In this document: one piece after another, positions 44,887-53,092 of the stretch
Layout: every line of letters starts with the position of its first letter
Position numbering within the stretch: the stretch's first letter is position 1
Assembly: GCF_002797715.1 (NCBI RefSeq)
Contig: NZ_PGFF01000001.1
Span: 3,185,304-3,249,303 of the forward strand
From: Diaminobutyricimonas aerilata
GTDB lineage: Bacteria > Actinomycetota > Actinomycetes > Actinomycetales > Microbacteriaceae
Length of the DNA stretch: 64,000 nt
Direction of reading: 5' to 3'
Program-made: the position numbers and the translations under genes
The notes under the pieces: model-generated
Told to the model about the DNA's origin: nothing
Databases searched by the model: none
What the model saw: the letters and a program-made list of their open reading frames with translations, nothing else

Positions 44887-45576
44887 GTGGCAGAGGATCC
44901 GAGCGCGCGACGCCCGCGCCTGAACCGGGAGACGGTGCTGCGCACGGCCGTCGCACTCGCCGACCGGGTGGGTCTCGACGGCTTCACGATGCGCACCCTC
45001 TCGCAGGAACTCGGCGTCGTGCCCATGGCGCTCTACAAGCACGTCGCCAACAAGGACGAACTGCTCGACGGCATGGTCGACCTCGTCTGGGCCGAGGTGC
45101 AGCTGCCCGACAGCTCCGCCGGATGGAAGGCCGCGATGCGCGGCCGGGCCGTGTCGCTGCGCGACGCGCTCTCGCGGCATCGGTGGGCGGTCGGGCTGAT
45201 GGAGTCCCGCATGTCGCCCGGACCCGAGAACCTGCGGCACCACGACGCGATGATGGGCTGCCTGCGCGAATCCGGATTCTCGTTCCGCACCACCGTGCAC
45301 TGCACCTCCACCCTCGACGCGTACGTGTACGGGTTCGCGCTGCAGCAGAAGACCCTGCCGTTCGAGACGCCTGAGGAGTCCGGAGTCGTCGCCGCACAGA
45401 AGCAGAGCGCGCAGCCCGACCCGGCGGCGATCGCCGCGATGTTCCCCTACCTCGCGGAGGTCGTCGTCGAGCTCGCCCGCTCGGGCTACGACTACGACCT
45501 CGAGTTCCAGCTCGGCCTCGACCTCATCCTCGACGGGATCGAGAAGCTGCGCCCGGAATGGTCCGCCGGCTCCTGA
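44887..45576 (+). CDS. TetR-family regulator (TetR_C type)
   Basis: Repressor of 229 residues. The N-terminal HTH is DGFTMRTLSQELGVVPMALY, followed by KHVANKDELLDGMVDLVWAE, which is typical of the TetR(C)-like branch. The C-terminal domain ends LGLDLILDGIEKL. The GTG at 44887 has GGAG about 8 bases upstream; a longer reading from 44839 would start inside an operator. It faces away from the DUF4386/oxidoreductase operon across two perfect operators, so it probably represses that operon and itself. Confidence 0.92.
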   Translation: MAEDPSARRPRLNRETVLRTAVALADRVGLDGFTMRTLSQELGVVPMALYKHVANKDELLDGMVDLVWAEVQLPDSSAGWKAAMRGRAVSLRDALSRHRWAVGLMESRMSPGPENLRHHDAMMGCLRESGFSFRTTVHCTSTLDAYVYGFALQQKTLPFETPEESGVVAAQKQSAQPDPAAIAAMFPYLAEVVVELARSGYDYDLEFQLGLDLILDGIEKLRPEWSAGS

Positions 45577-45680
45577 CGACGCCGGCTTCGGCTGTCAGAT
45601 CCCGAGCCCGCGGCTCGTCGGGCGCTCCAAGTACCCTGCGTCGGCTTCGTCCGCGCCGCCCGCCCTGCTAGCAAGGGGTC

Positions 45681-46610
45681 ATGGATGTGACGGATCGCGC
45701 CGTCGGCGTGCTGCTCGGATGCGCGACCGGCGATGCCCTCGGAGCCGCCTACGAGTTCCAGCCGCCGCTTGCTCCCGACGTGCCGGTCGAGATGCGCGGC
45801 GAGCGCGGCACGCGATTCGCTCCGGGCGAGTGGACGGACGACACCGCCATGTCGGTGCCGCTCGCCCAGGCGGCCGCCGCCGGGCGCGACCTGCTCGCCC
45901 GCGACACGCTCGACTGGGTGGTCGGCGAATGGATGCGCTGGGCGGAGACATCGAGCGACATCGGAGCGCAGACGAAGAACGTGTTCGCCCGCTTGCGCGA
46001 GCCGGACGCGAAGGCCGCCGCCGCGGCGGGCCGCGAGGTGCACGAGCTCACGGGCCGTTCGGGCGGCAACGGCTCAGTGATGCGCACCGCTCCGGTGGCG
46101 CTCGCGTTCCTCGACGACGAGCGCGGGCTCGCCGAGGCGGCGCGCACGATCAGCCGGCTGACGCACTTCGATCCCGACGCCGGGGACGCGTGCGTGCTGT
46201 GGTGCCTCGCCATCCGTCACACCGTGCTGACCGGGCAACTGGACGTGCGCGTCGGCCTCGGCGCGCTCGGCGGCGAGGCCGCGGAGCGCTGGTCCCTGCT
46301 GCTCGACGACGCGGAGGGCAAGCAGCCGTCCGACTTCCAGCGCAACGGCTGGGTCGTCGAGGCGCTGCAGGGCGCGTGGTCGGCGATCTGCGCCGGTGTG
46401 GATCTCGTGGACGTGCTCGAGCGGGCGGTGCGCGGCGGGAACGACACCGACACGGTCGCCGCCATCGCGGGCTCCCTCGCCGGCGCCGCCTACGGCGCGG
46501 GCGGCATCCCGACGCAGTGGCGCGACATCGTGCACGGCTGGCCCGGTCTCACCGCCGACGACCTCGCCGACCTCGCGGCGCGCATCGTCAGCCGCCACGC
46601 GGTCCGCTGA
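45681..46610 (+). CDS. ADP-ribosylglycohydrolase family protein
   Basis: ARH/DraG-fold hydrolase of 309 residues, removing ADP-ribose from proteins or related conjugates. It begins RAVGVLLGCATGDALGAAYE. The dimagnesium site residues are in GEWTDDTAM and, near the C-terminus, GGNDTDTVAAIAG. GRSGGNGSVMRTAP is also typical. AAGGGG lies a few bases before the ATG. It stands alone. Whether the target is protein, DNA or O-acetyl-ADP-ribose cannot be told. Confidence 0.92.
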   Translation: MDVTDRAVGVLLGCATGDALGAAYEFQPPLAPDVPVEMRGERGTRFAPGEWTDDTAMSVPLAQAAAAGRDLLARDTLDWVVGEWMRWAETSSDIGAQTKNVFARLREPDAKAAAAAGREVHELTGRSGGNGSVMRTAPVALAFLDDERGLAEAARTISRLTHFDPDAGDACVLWCLAIRHTVLTGQLDVRVGLGALGGEAAERWSLLLDDAEGKQPSDFQRNGWVVEALQGAWSAICAGVDLVDVLERAVRGGNDTDTVAAIAGSLAGAAYGAGGIPTQWRDIVHGWPGLTADDLADLAARIVSRHAVR

Positions 46611-46673
46611 CTCGCCCCGGCGGCGGCGCGTGGCCGCGCGGCCGGCTGACCGCGTGCGGCGCCCCTCCGCGCG

Positions 46674-46732
46674 GTTTCCCGTCAGTAGATGCCCTTTCCG
46701 ACGCCACATAAGGGCATCTACTGACGGGAAAC
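46674..46732. repeat. Perfect 23-bp-arm hairpin, GTTTCCCGTCAG family
   Basis: GTTTCCCGTCAGTAGATGCC plus CTT at 46674-46696 is an exact inverted repeat of 46710-46732, with a 13-base loop. Near-identical arms recur at 47833-47891 and, decayed, at 8970. This copy is upstream of the DUF559-like gene. Confidence 0.85.
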
Positions 46733-46863
46733 GGATCGGGCCGCGGTCCCGGGCGGCGGGCGCTGCGTGGCGCAGCCCCTCCACGTGGGCGGGGCTGCGG
46801 CAAGCGTCCACAGATCGCCGCCCGCGCACGCCCGCCGCGAGCGGGTCGGGCCACCATCGCGAC

Positions 46864-47805
46864 GTGAGACCTCGCCGCCCGCTTCCCGATCCCCTGCATG
46901 AGCGACCGTTCAGCGTCGCCGAAGCGCTGTCCGTCGGCGTCACCGCGAAGCGGCTGCGCGGAACGGATCTCGCGCAGCCCTTCCGCGGCGCACGGGCCAT
47001 CGGCTCGGGAGACGACACACTGTCGCGCGCACGCCGCTATGCGGTGCGGATGCCCGGCAACCAGTTCTTCTCCCACGTCACCGCTGCGTACATCCACGGC
47101 ATGCGGCTTCCGCATCACGCGTCATCCGAGCCGCTGCACGTGGGGGTGGTGTGGCCGCGACGGTCGCCGCGAGTGGCGGGCGTTGTAGGACACGAGATGC
47201 GGCCGCCCGTCGCCGTCGTGCACGTCGGAGGTCTCCGGACCGTCCCGCCCGTGGTCGCATGGTGCCAGCTGGCGGCGGTGCTGACCCCGGAGGAGGTGAT
47301 CGTGGCGGGCGACGGACTGATCCGTCGACAAGATCCCGTGAGCGACCTCGAGTCGTTGCACCATGCGGTGAGGCGCTGGACGGGAGCTCACGGAGCGCCG
47401 GCGCTCCGAGCGGCGCTGCCGCACCTGCGCGCGGGCACGGACTCGGCACGCGAGACCATGCTGCGCCTGCTGATGTCGCGCGCCGGGCTGCCCGAACCTC
47501 AGGTGAACCCACCCATCCTGGATTCCGCCGGCCGGTTCCTGGCATACGGCGACCTCGTCTATGCCGAGCGCCGGGTGCTGGTCGAATACGACGGTGAGCA
47601 GCATCGTCTCGATGCCGAGCAGTACCAGAAGGACGTCGACCGCCTCGACCGCCTCATGGAGGAAGGATGGCGTGTCATCCGCGTCAACAGGGCGCACATG
47701 CGGCGGCGGGCAAGGGCCGCCCTCGTGCTGCGGATCGAACGGGCCCTCCACGATGCCGACGGGCGGGACCGCGCGCCCATTGCCCGCATGCCCCCCAGGC
47801 GCTGA
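46864..47805 (+). CDS. AbiEi/DUF559-like putative endonuclease
   Basis: Protein of 313 residues. The N-terminal part resembles the winged-helix/AbiEi-type region of DUF559 proteins (RARRYAVRMPGNQFFSHVTA, then AAYIHGMRLP). The C-terminal about 100 residues form a Vsr/PD-(D/E)XK-like nuclease: AYGDLVYAERRVLVEYDG, then EQHRLDAEQYQKDVDRLDRL and GWRVIRVNR. The acidic residues of GDLVYAE, VEYDG and the His are candidate active-site residues. The start GTG at 46864 is tentative. The gene is flanked on both sides by copies of one hairpin (46674 and 47833), which suggests a movable unit. Activity is unproven. Confidence 0.78.
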   Translation: MRPRRPLPDPLHERPFSVAEALSVGVTAKRLRGTDLAQPFRGARAIGSGDDTLSRARRYAVRMPGNQFFSHVTAAYIHGMRLPHHASSEPLHVGVVWPRRSPRVAGVVGHEMRPPVAVVHVGGLRTVPPVVAWCQLAAVLTPEEVIVAGDGLIRRQDPVSDLESLHHAVRRWTGAHGAPALRAALPHLRAGTDSARETMLRLLMSRAGLPEPQVNPPILDSAGRFLAYGDLVYAERRVLVEYDGEQHRLDAEQYQKDVDRLDRLMEEGWRVIRVNRAHMRRRARAALVLRIERALHDADGRDRAPIARMPPRR

Positions 47806-47832
47806 GACGTCAGCGGGCCTGTGCCCGAGGCC

Positions 47833-47891
47833 GTTTTCCGTCAGTAGATGCCCTCACCAAGCTGCCGAAAGGGCATCTACTGACGGGAAAC
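47833..47891. repeat. Hairpin of the GTTTCCCGTCAG family overlapping a stop codon
   Basis: The left arm at 47833-47854 pairs with 47870-47891 with one mismatch and a 15-base loop. The arms match those at 46674-46732. On the minus strand the right arm encodes the last codons (Val-Ser-Arg-Gln) and the TAG stop of the exporter gene. Confidence 0.85.
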
Positions 47892-49409
47892 CGCAGGCTC
47901 AGCCCCGCCGGGCGCTCCGCCGGACGCGGCCCCGGGCGCGGCGCCGGGCGCTCCCCAGACCGCGGCCTTGGGGCGGGCGAAGCAGGCGACGATGATCGCG
48001 CCGACGACCGCCACGGCCGCGGGCAGCAGCAGCGACTGCGCCATCGCGGTGGAGAACCCGGCACGCAGCGCCTCGGGGAGCAGACCGCCGCCGATCTCGC
48101 CGGCGGGGGCGGCGCCGGCCCCGCCGGCCGGCATCTCCGCGGCGAGGCGCGCCTCGATGAGCACGGCGATCGACGCGCTGCCGAGCACCGCGCCCACCTG
48201 CCGCGTCGTGTTGAAGACGCCGGATCCGGCGCCCGCCTGCTGCGGCGGGAGGGCGCGGGTGGTCGCGTTCGAGATGGGTCCCCAGACGAACGCGTTCGCG
48301 ACGCCGAGCAGAGCGGAGGGCAGCAGGAACCAGCCGATCGCGGTGTCCGGCGAGAGCAGCAGCGAGTACCAGACCAGCGCGGACGCGAGCAGCAGCGTGC
48401 CGAGCACGGCGAAGTTGCGCGGGTTCACCCGGTCGAGCAGGCGCCCGGCGAAGGGGGCGAGCACAGCCGAGATGACCGCCATCGGCGCGAGCATGAGCGC
48501 CGACTGCGTCGGAGTGAGCCCGCGGGCGGTCTGGTAGAAGAACACGAGCGGCAGCGACATGCTCGTGACCGCGAACCCGATCGTCGAGATGGCGGCGTTG
48601 CCGAGCGAGAAGTTGCGTTCCCGGAAGAGTCCGAGCGGCAGCAGCGGCTCACCGCGGTTCACGCGCTGCCAGACGACGAACCCGACGAGCACGACGACGC
48701 CCGCGATGATGAGCGACCACACCGAGATCGGTCCGGCGATGACACCCCAGTCGTAGGTCTCGCCCTCCTGGATGCCGAACACGAGCAGGAACATGCCGAC
48801 GGCACTCAGCACGACGCCGAGGATGTCGAACTTGTGAGAGTTCGTCGGCAGGCGCGGCACGAAACGCGCGGCGAGGATGAACCCGACGATGCCGACCGGG
48901 AGGTTGATGAAGAAGATCCACTCCCAGCCGAGCCCGTCGACGAGCACTCCGCCGAGGATCGGCCCCACGAGCGTCGCGAGCCCGGCGACCGAACCCCACA
49001 GACCCATGGCCGCGCCGCGGCGATCGGGCGGGAAGATCCGGGTGATCACGGCCATCGTCTGAGGCGTCATGATCGCCGCTCCGAGTCCCTGCAGCACCCG
49101 CGCCGCGATGAGCGCTCCGACGCTGCCCGCGAATCCGCACCAGACGGATGCGAGGGTGAAGACCACGAGGCCGGTCAGGTACAGGTTCTTCGGACCGAAG
49201 CGGTCGCCGAGTCGCCCGGTGATAAGCAGCGGCACCGCATAGGCGAGGAGGTAGGCGCTCGTCACCCAGATGACCGAGTTGATGTCGGTGTCGAGCCCGC
49301 GCATGATCGACGGATTCGCGACCGAGACGATCGTCGTGTCGATCAGGATCATGAAGAACCCGATCACGAGCGACCAGAGAGCCGGCCAGGGTTTGAGGGA
49401 GGTGGTCAC
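47877..49409 (-). CDS. DHA2-family MFS drug exporter
   Basis: Proton-driven multidrug exporter with 14 predicted spans, 510 residues, EmrB/QacA branch. Signatures are IDTTIVSVANPSIM in the first helix, LLITGRLGDRFGPKNLYL in loop 2-3, and the antiporter motif WGSVAGLATLVGPILGGVLV in helix 5. GAAGGA lies about 7 bases before the GTG at 49409. An Ala/Gly/Pro-rich tail ends AEPAVSRQ, whose final codons and stop lie inside a dispersed hairpin repeat. No regulator is adjacent. Confidence 0.92.
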   Translation of the reverse strand: MTTSLKPWPALWSLVIGFFMILIDTTIVSVANPSIMRGLDTDINSVIWVTSAYLLAYAVPLLITGRLGDRFGPKNLYLTGLVVFTLASVWCGFAGSVGALIAARVLQGLGAAIMTPQTMAVITRIFPPDRRGAAMGLWGSVAGLATLVGPILGGVLVDGLGWEWIFFINLPVGIVGFILAARFVPRLPTNSHKFDILGVVLSAVGMFLLVFGIQEGETYDWGVIAGPISVWSLIIAGVVVLVGFVVWQRVNRGEPLLPLGLFRERNFSLGNAAISTIGFAVTSMSLPLVFFYQTARGLTPTQSALMLAPMAVISAVLAPFAGRLLDRVNPRNFAVLGTLLLASALVWYSLLLSPDTAIGWFLLPSALLGVANAFVWGPISNATTRALPPQQAGAGSGVFNTTRQVGAVLGSASIAVLIEARLAAEMPAGGAGAAPAGEIGGGLLPEALRAGFSTAMAQSLLLPAAVAVVGAIIVACFARPKAAVWGAPGAAPGAASGGAPGGAEPAVSRQ

Positions 49410-49511
49410 GCGCGTCCTTCCGAGGTACCCGCGGGACTATACCCCTGGCGGGCGACCCCGCCCTGACCGCCGGGGGCGGACGATCAGGATGACCGGGCGG
49501 GCCCGCGGTGG

Positions 49512-49623
49512 GGTCTCGATACGGCGGCTTCGCGCGCCTACTCGACCAGCGGACGGGGGGCGCCGCGCGCGGTGGGTCTCGATCCGGCGGCCTCGCGCGC
49601 CTACTCGACAGGCTCAGCGACCG
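49512..49623. repeat. Two direct copies of the GGTCTCGATACGGCGG repeat
   Basis: Copies at 49512-49550 and 49575-49623 share GGTCTCGAT-CGGCGG-CTCGCGCGCCTACTCGAC; each matches one arm of the element at 38129-38222. The second continues into AGGCTCAGCGACCGG, the other dispersed repeat, so the two families can join. Confidence 0.75.
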
Positions 49624-49657
49624 GGCTCCGCGACCGGAGACACCCCGGCGGCACGCG

Positions 49658-50989
49658 TCACACGGCGCCGGGGGTGGCGAGCGACGCACGGCGCAGCAGC
49701 GGGCGCGTCGCCAGGAGACCGAGCCGCACGAGCAGGATGCCCGCGGCGAGCACGCCCGCGATGACCAGGAGCGACAGCGGGGCGACGATCAGCGCGATCC
49801 CGGTGAGCGGGAACACCACGATCGCCGCGATCACCGCGGAGCCGATCGACGTGATGAGCAGCGGCACCATGACGGTGCCGCGCCGGGCCGCATCCGCCGT
49901 CGCCTCCGGCATGCCGAGCCGGTGCAGGCTCGCGTAGAGCTCCGCCCGGTCGAGGATGCCCGCCGCCTGGTTGACACCCACCGAGCACGCGACCATGAGG
50001 AACGAGATCACGACCGTGATGGTGAGCCCGGTGCCGATGTCGGTGGCGAGCATGCGCGTGTCGGCGTCGCCGTCGGATGCGCTGAGCGCGTCGAGCAGGG
50101 CGGTGCCGGTTCCGGCGAACACCGCCATGAAGCTCACCATCGCCGTGCCGCTCACCTGGCGCCACGCCGCTTGCGGGGATTCGAGGATGGCGCGCGCCGC
50201 GAGCAGCTTCTGCGGCGTCTGCGCGCGACGTGCGCGGCCGCGGGCGACGAGGCCGATGACCCACGGACCCACGAGGTTGAGCACCGCGATCGTGCCGCCG
50301 AAGCCGGCGGCGAGGATGAGGAGCACGACGGCCGCGCCGCCCATGCCGAGAACGCTCATGCCGATCGCCGCGAGGGCGACGACCGCGACGGCGACGAGGG
50401 CCCGCACCCATGACATGCGCGGGGCTTCCTGCCGGGTCCGCACCCCGAGCGGTGAGATCGTCACGCGACGCAGTCCGATGACCGCGCTCACGACGGCGAT
50501 CGCGACGACCCCCACGATGGCGCCGAGCAGCACGGGCAGCGGGAGCAGCACGTTGCTGAAGCCGAGCGGCTCGCCGCGGAACGGGATCGCACCGATGATC
50601 GGCGCGAGACCGAAGGACGCGGCGGTGCCGAGCACGGCGCCGATGAGCGCGAGGGCGGCCGATTCGATGACCGTCATCGCCCCGACGGCCGCGGGGGTGG
50701 CGCCGAGCAGGCGCAGCGTCGACAGCCGATCGTCACGACGGCGGGCCGAGAGCCGCGCGGCTGAGCCTCCGAGGGTGGCGAGGGGAACGAGCAGCAGCGT
50801 GAGCGCGAGCACTGCGAGCGCCTGGTAGGTCAGCGCCATGTCGTCGTCCCAGCGCCAGAACGCCTGGGCGCCTCCGAGCACCGCGAGCAGCAGCGCCGTG
50901 ACGATGCCGAACGCGACGATCGGCAGCGCGGTGACCCCGAGCGAGTCGCGCGTGGGCCGCGCGAGCAGCCACGTCATCCGCCAGATCAT
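49658..50989 (-). CDS. FtsX-like ABC transporter permease
   Basis: Membrane subunit of a MacB/LolCDE-type ABC exporter, 443 residues with about ten hydrophobic spans. The two FtsX halves are visible: the first around LSARRRDDRLSTLRLLGATP, the second around ILDRAELYASLHRLGMPEAT. The start overlaps the ATPase gene (ATGA). Such pairs export peptides or antibiotics or act in envelope stress. The divergent MarR operon suggests induction by a small molecule. Confidence 0.88.
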   Translation of the reverse strand: MIWRMTWLLARPTRDSLGVTALPIVAFGIVTALLLAVLGGAQAFWRWDDDMALTYQALAVLALTLLLVPLATLGGSAARLSARRRDDRLSTLRLLGATPAAVGAMTVIESAALALIGAVLGTAASFGLAPIIGAIPFRGEPLGFSNVLLPLPVLLGAIVGVVAIAVVSAVIGLRRVTISPLGVRTRQEAPRMSWVRALVAVAVVALAAIGMSVLGMGGAAVVLLILAAGFGGTIAVLNLVGPWVIGLVARGRARRAQTPQKLLAARAILESPQAAWRQVSGTAMVSFMAVFAGTGTALLDALSASDGDADTRMLATDIGTGLTITVVISFLMVACSVGVNQAAGILDRAELYASLHRLGMPEATADAARRGTVMVPLLITSIGSAVIAAIVVFPLTGIALIVAPLSLLVIAGVLAAGILLVRLGLLATRPLLRRASLATPGAV

Positions 50990-51678
50990 GCCGCCACCTC
51001 CGACGGCTGGATGCGACCATCGCGCATGTGCACGATGCGGGAGCAGCGGGCGGCGACGTCGGCGTCGTGGGTCACGACGACGAGTGTGCGGCCCTGGCCG
51101 GTGGTCGAGTGCAGGAGCGCGTCCATGACCTCGCTCGACGTGTGCGAGTCGAGGGCGCCGGTCGGCTCGTCGGCGAAGACGACGGATGCGCCGGTCACCT
51201 GGGCGCGGGCGATGGCGACGCGCTGGGCTTGACCGCCGGAGAGCTGCCCGATCCTGCGGTCCTCGAATCCGGCGAGGCCGAGCGCGGCGAGCCAGCCGGC
51301 CGCGTGCCCTTCGGCTGCGGCACGGGGCATCCCGCCGAGCATGAGCGCGATGGCCACGTTCTCGAGGGCGGTGAGCTCGGGGATGAGCAGCCCTTGCTGG
51401 AAGACGAAGCCGAACGCCTCCCGGCGCAGGCGGGAGCGTTCCCGCTCGTCGAGCGCGGCCACGTCGGTCTCGGTGCCCCGGGTGCGCAGGATCACCTGGC
51501 CGGTGTCGGGCGTGATGATGCCGGCGAGGCAGTGCAGCAGTGTGGTCTTGCCCGAGCCCGAGGCGCCCATGATCGCGAGGGACTCCCCCTCGGTGATCGC
51601 CAGGGATGCCGCGGCGAGCGCCGCCGTACGGCCGTAGAACTTGTCGAGACCCCGGGCCTCGAGGATGACGTTGGACAT
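50986..51678 (-). CDS. ABC transporter ATP-binding protein (MacB/LolD type)
   Basis: Cytosolic ATPase of 230 residues. Walker A is GASGSGKTT, the signature LSGGQAQRVAIARAQ, Walker B VVFADEPTGALD and the H-loop THDADVA. The ATG at 51678 places the first strand (VILEARGLDKFYG) close to the N-terminus, as the family expects; longer starts up to 51777 add unsupported residues. It is translationally coupled to the FtsX-like permease. The promoter lies in the inverted-repeat-rich gap shared with the MarR operon. Confidence 0.92.
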   Translation of the reverse strand: MSNVILEARGLDKFYGRTAALAAASLAITEGESLAIMGASGSGKTTLLHCLAGIITPDTGQVILRTRGTETDVAALDERERSRLRREAFGFVFQQGLLIPELTALENVAIALMLGGMPRAAAEGHAAGWLAALGLAGFEDRRIGQLSGGQAQRVAIARAQVTGASVVFADEPTGALDSHTSSEVMDALLHSTTGQGRTLVVVTHDADVAARCSRIVHMRDGRIQPSEVAA

Positions 51679-51791
51679 GCCTTCAGCCTCGTCACGCGGG
51701 CCGACGCGGGCGTCCGCCGCGAGGAGTGAGCGGGTCATCCGGGCGGATGATCTCGGAGCGGACGACGCCAACATCACGGTTTCCTGAGTTC

Positions 51792-51835
51792 GCTAGACGC
51801 TTTAGTTGCTAGTTCGTCTAGTTAGCAAATAGAGT
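51792..51835. promoter_or_regulatory. Inverted-repeat-rich MarR operator and promoter
   Basis: An A/T-richer stretch in a GC-rich setting. TTGCTA (51806-51811) and TAGCAA (51823-51828) are inverted around GTTCGTCTAGT, and a wider pair, CTAGACG (51793-51799) with CGTCTAG (51815-51821), overlaps it. TTGCTA at 51806 and TAGAGT at 51830-51835, 18 apart, could be -35/-10 for the operon at 51862. The MarR protein at 52561 is the likely binder. Confidence 0.6.
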
Positions 51836-51861
51836 CCGGATGTGACCCGAAGGGGGGCGGA

Positions 51862-52212
51862 ATGATGCAGACGATCGAACGGCCGCAGATGACGGCCGAC
51901 GCGCGAGTGGTGACCTGGACCAGCGTGCATCCGGGACTGTGGGCGGGGCAGATCGGCGACGATTTCGCCGGCCTGATCGAACGCGACGGACACGGCTACG
52001 TCGTGACCGACTGGCAAGGCGCCGAGGTCGGCGCGTACGCGACCCTGGCTGAGGCCGAGGTCGCTCTCGAGCCCAGCCGCCGCGCGCTCGCCCGCGCCGC
52101 GCGAGAAGAACGACGTTCCCGCGCGGAGATGCTCGCCCTCGCGACCCTCTCCCTCGTCGGCTTCGGCATGGCGGTCACCACCCTCGGAGTGGTCGGGACG
52201 GTGTTCGCATGA
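51862..52212 (+). CDS. Tail-anchored small protein, unknown
   Basis: Not recognised. The protein has 116 residues: a soluble N-terminal part of about 75 residues with alternating strands (WAGQIGDDFAGLIERDGHGY), a basic helix (RRALARAAREERRSRAEM), and one C-terminal membrane helix (ATLSLVGFGMAVTTLGVVG). It is therefore probably tail-anchored with the domain in the cytoplasm. AGGGGGGCGG precedes tandem ATGs at 51862 and 51865. It is first of a three-gene operon ending with MarR; its stop overlaps the next start (ATGA). Confidence 0.72.
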   Translation: MMQTIERPQMTADARVVTWTSVHPGLWAGQIGDDFAGLIERDGHGYVVTDWQGAEVGAYATLAEAEVALEPSRRALARAAREERRSRAEMLALATLSLVGFGMAVTTLGVVGTVFA

Positions 52213-52556
52213 GCCAGCAGCGCATCCCCCGGTACATCACCGTCGCGCGTCTCTCCCCGACGGAATGGTCGATCGCCGATGATCGGCGCCTTGAGGTGAC
52301 CCCCCGCGGATTGGTCGGTTTCGTGCGCATGCGCACCGGCCTCTACGAGGTGGTGCGGATCGGACGGCCGCACATCCGCTCCTGGCACGCCACATTCGAC
52401 GACGCGGTCGCCCAGTTCGTGCGGCCTCACGCGTTCTGGTGGGCGCTGCCGCACGACCTGCCGGAGGTCGACAGATCCGTGATGGCCGACGACGATATCG
52501 TGGCTCCCGACACACGATCCACCGTGGAGGAGGCACTGCTCGCCGCGACGGCTTGA
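52209..52556 (+). CDS. Small soluble protein, unknown
   Basis: Not recognised. The protein has 115 residues and no signal or membrane helix. The sequence looks like a small mixed alpha/beta fold (YITVARLSPTEWSIADDRRL, then GLVGFVRMRTGLYEVVRIG). It shares with the first gene of the operon a pattern of reading ending in a DDAVAQF / TLAEAEVAL helix, so both may carry the same small domain. It lies 4 bases before the MarR gene. Confidence 0.7.
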   Translation: MSQQRIPRYITVARLSPTEWSIADDRRLEVTPRGLVGFVRMRTGLYEVVRIGRPHIRSWHATFDDAVAQFVRPHAFWWALPHDLPEVDRSVMADDDIVAPDTRSTVEEALLAATA

Positions 52557-52560
52557 CCTC

Positions 52561-53085
52561 ATGACGACGATCCGACCCGACACCCCCGCCACCCAGGACT
52601 CCGGCTACTGGTACGCCGATGCCGCGCGCACCCGCCGGGGCATCGAGGTGCTCAACGCGTTGCGGCAGTACCGCGCCGCGGAGAGCGAGATGCGCCGTCG
52701 TACCCGCACGTCGATGGGCATGGGCGAGACGGACATCCTCGCCATCCGCTACCTGTTGCAGGCCGAGAAGCTCGGTCTGCAGGTGAGCCCGAAGGACCTC
52801 GCGGCGAAACTGCAGATCTCGTCGGCCTCGGTGACGGTGCTCATCGACCGTCTCGTGAAGAGCGGGCACGTGGAGCGCCAGCCGCACCCGACGGACCGGC
52901 GGGCGATCATCGTGGCGCCGACGCATCACACCAACACCGAGGTGCGCGGCACGCTCGGTCAGATGCACGAACGCATGATCGACGTCGCCGAATCCCTCGA
53001 ACCGGATGAGGCGGCCGCGGTCGTGCGATTCCTGGCCCGGATGCGTGAGGCCGTCGACGAGATCGACGCCCCGCACGAGCGGTAG
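52561..53085 (+). CDS. MarR-family transcriptional regulator
   Basis: Winged-helix regulator of 174 residues. The HTH is VSPKDLAAKLQISSASVTVL, followed by IDRLVKSGHVERQPHPTDRR, the wing with the conserved Asp-x-Arg. N- and C-terminal helices form the dimer interface. It is last of an operon with two unknown small proteins and divergent from an ABC exporter. The inverted repeats at 51792-51835 lie between the two units, so it probably represses both. Confidence 0.92.
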   Translation: MTTIRPDTPATQDSGYWYADAARTRRGIEVLNALRQYRAAESEMRRRTRTSMGMGETDILAIRYLLQAEKLGLQVSPKDLAAKLQISSASVTVLIDRLVKSGHVERQPHPTDRRAIIVAPTHHTNTEVRGTLGQMHERMIDVAESLEPDEAAAVVRFLARMREAVDEIDAPHER

Positions 53086-53092
53086 GACCGGC

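Noticed and set aside
47667-49466. 600-residue plus-strand open frame over the DHA2 exporter
   Set aside because: The composition is Glu/Arg/His-rich with no recognisable domain. The opposite strand encodes a full 14-span exporter with clear motifs.
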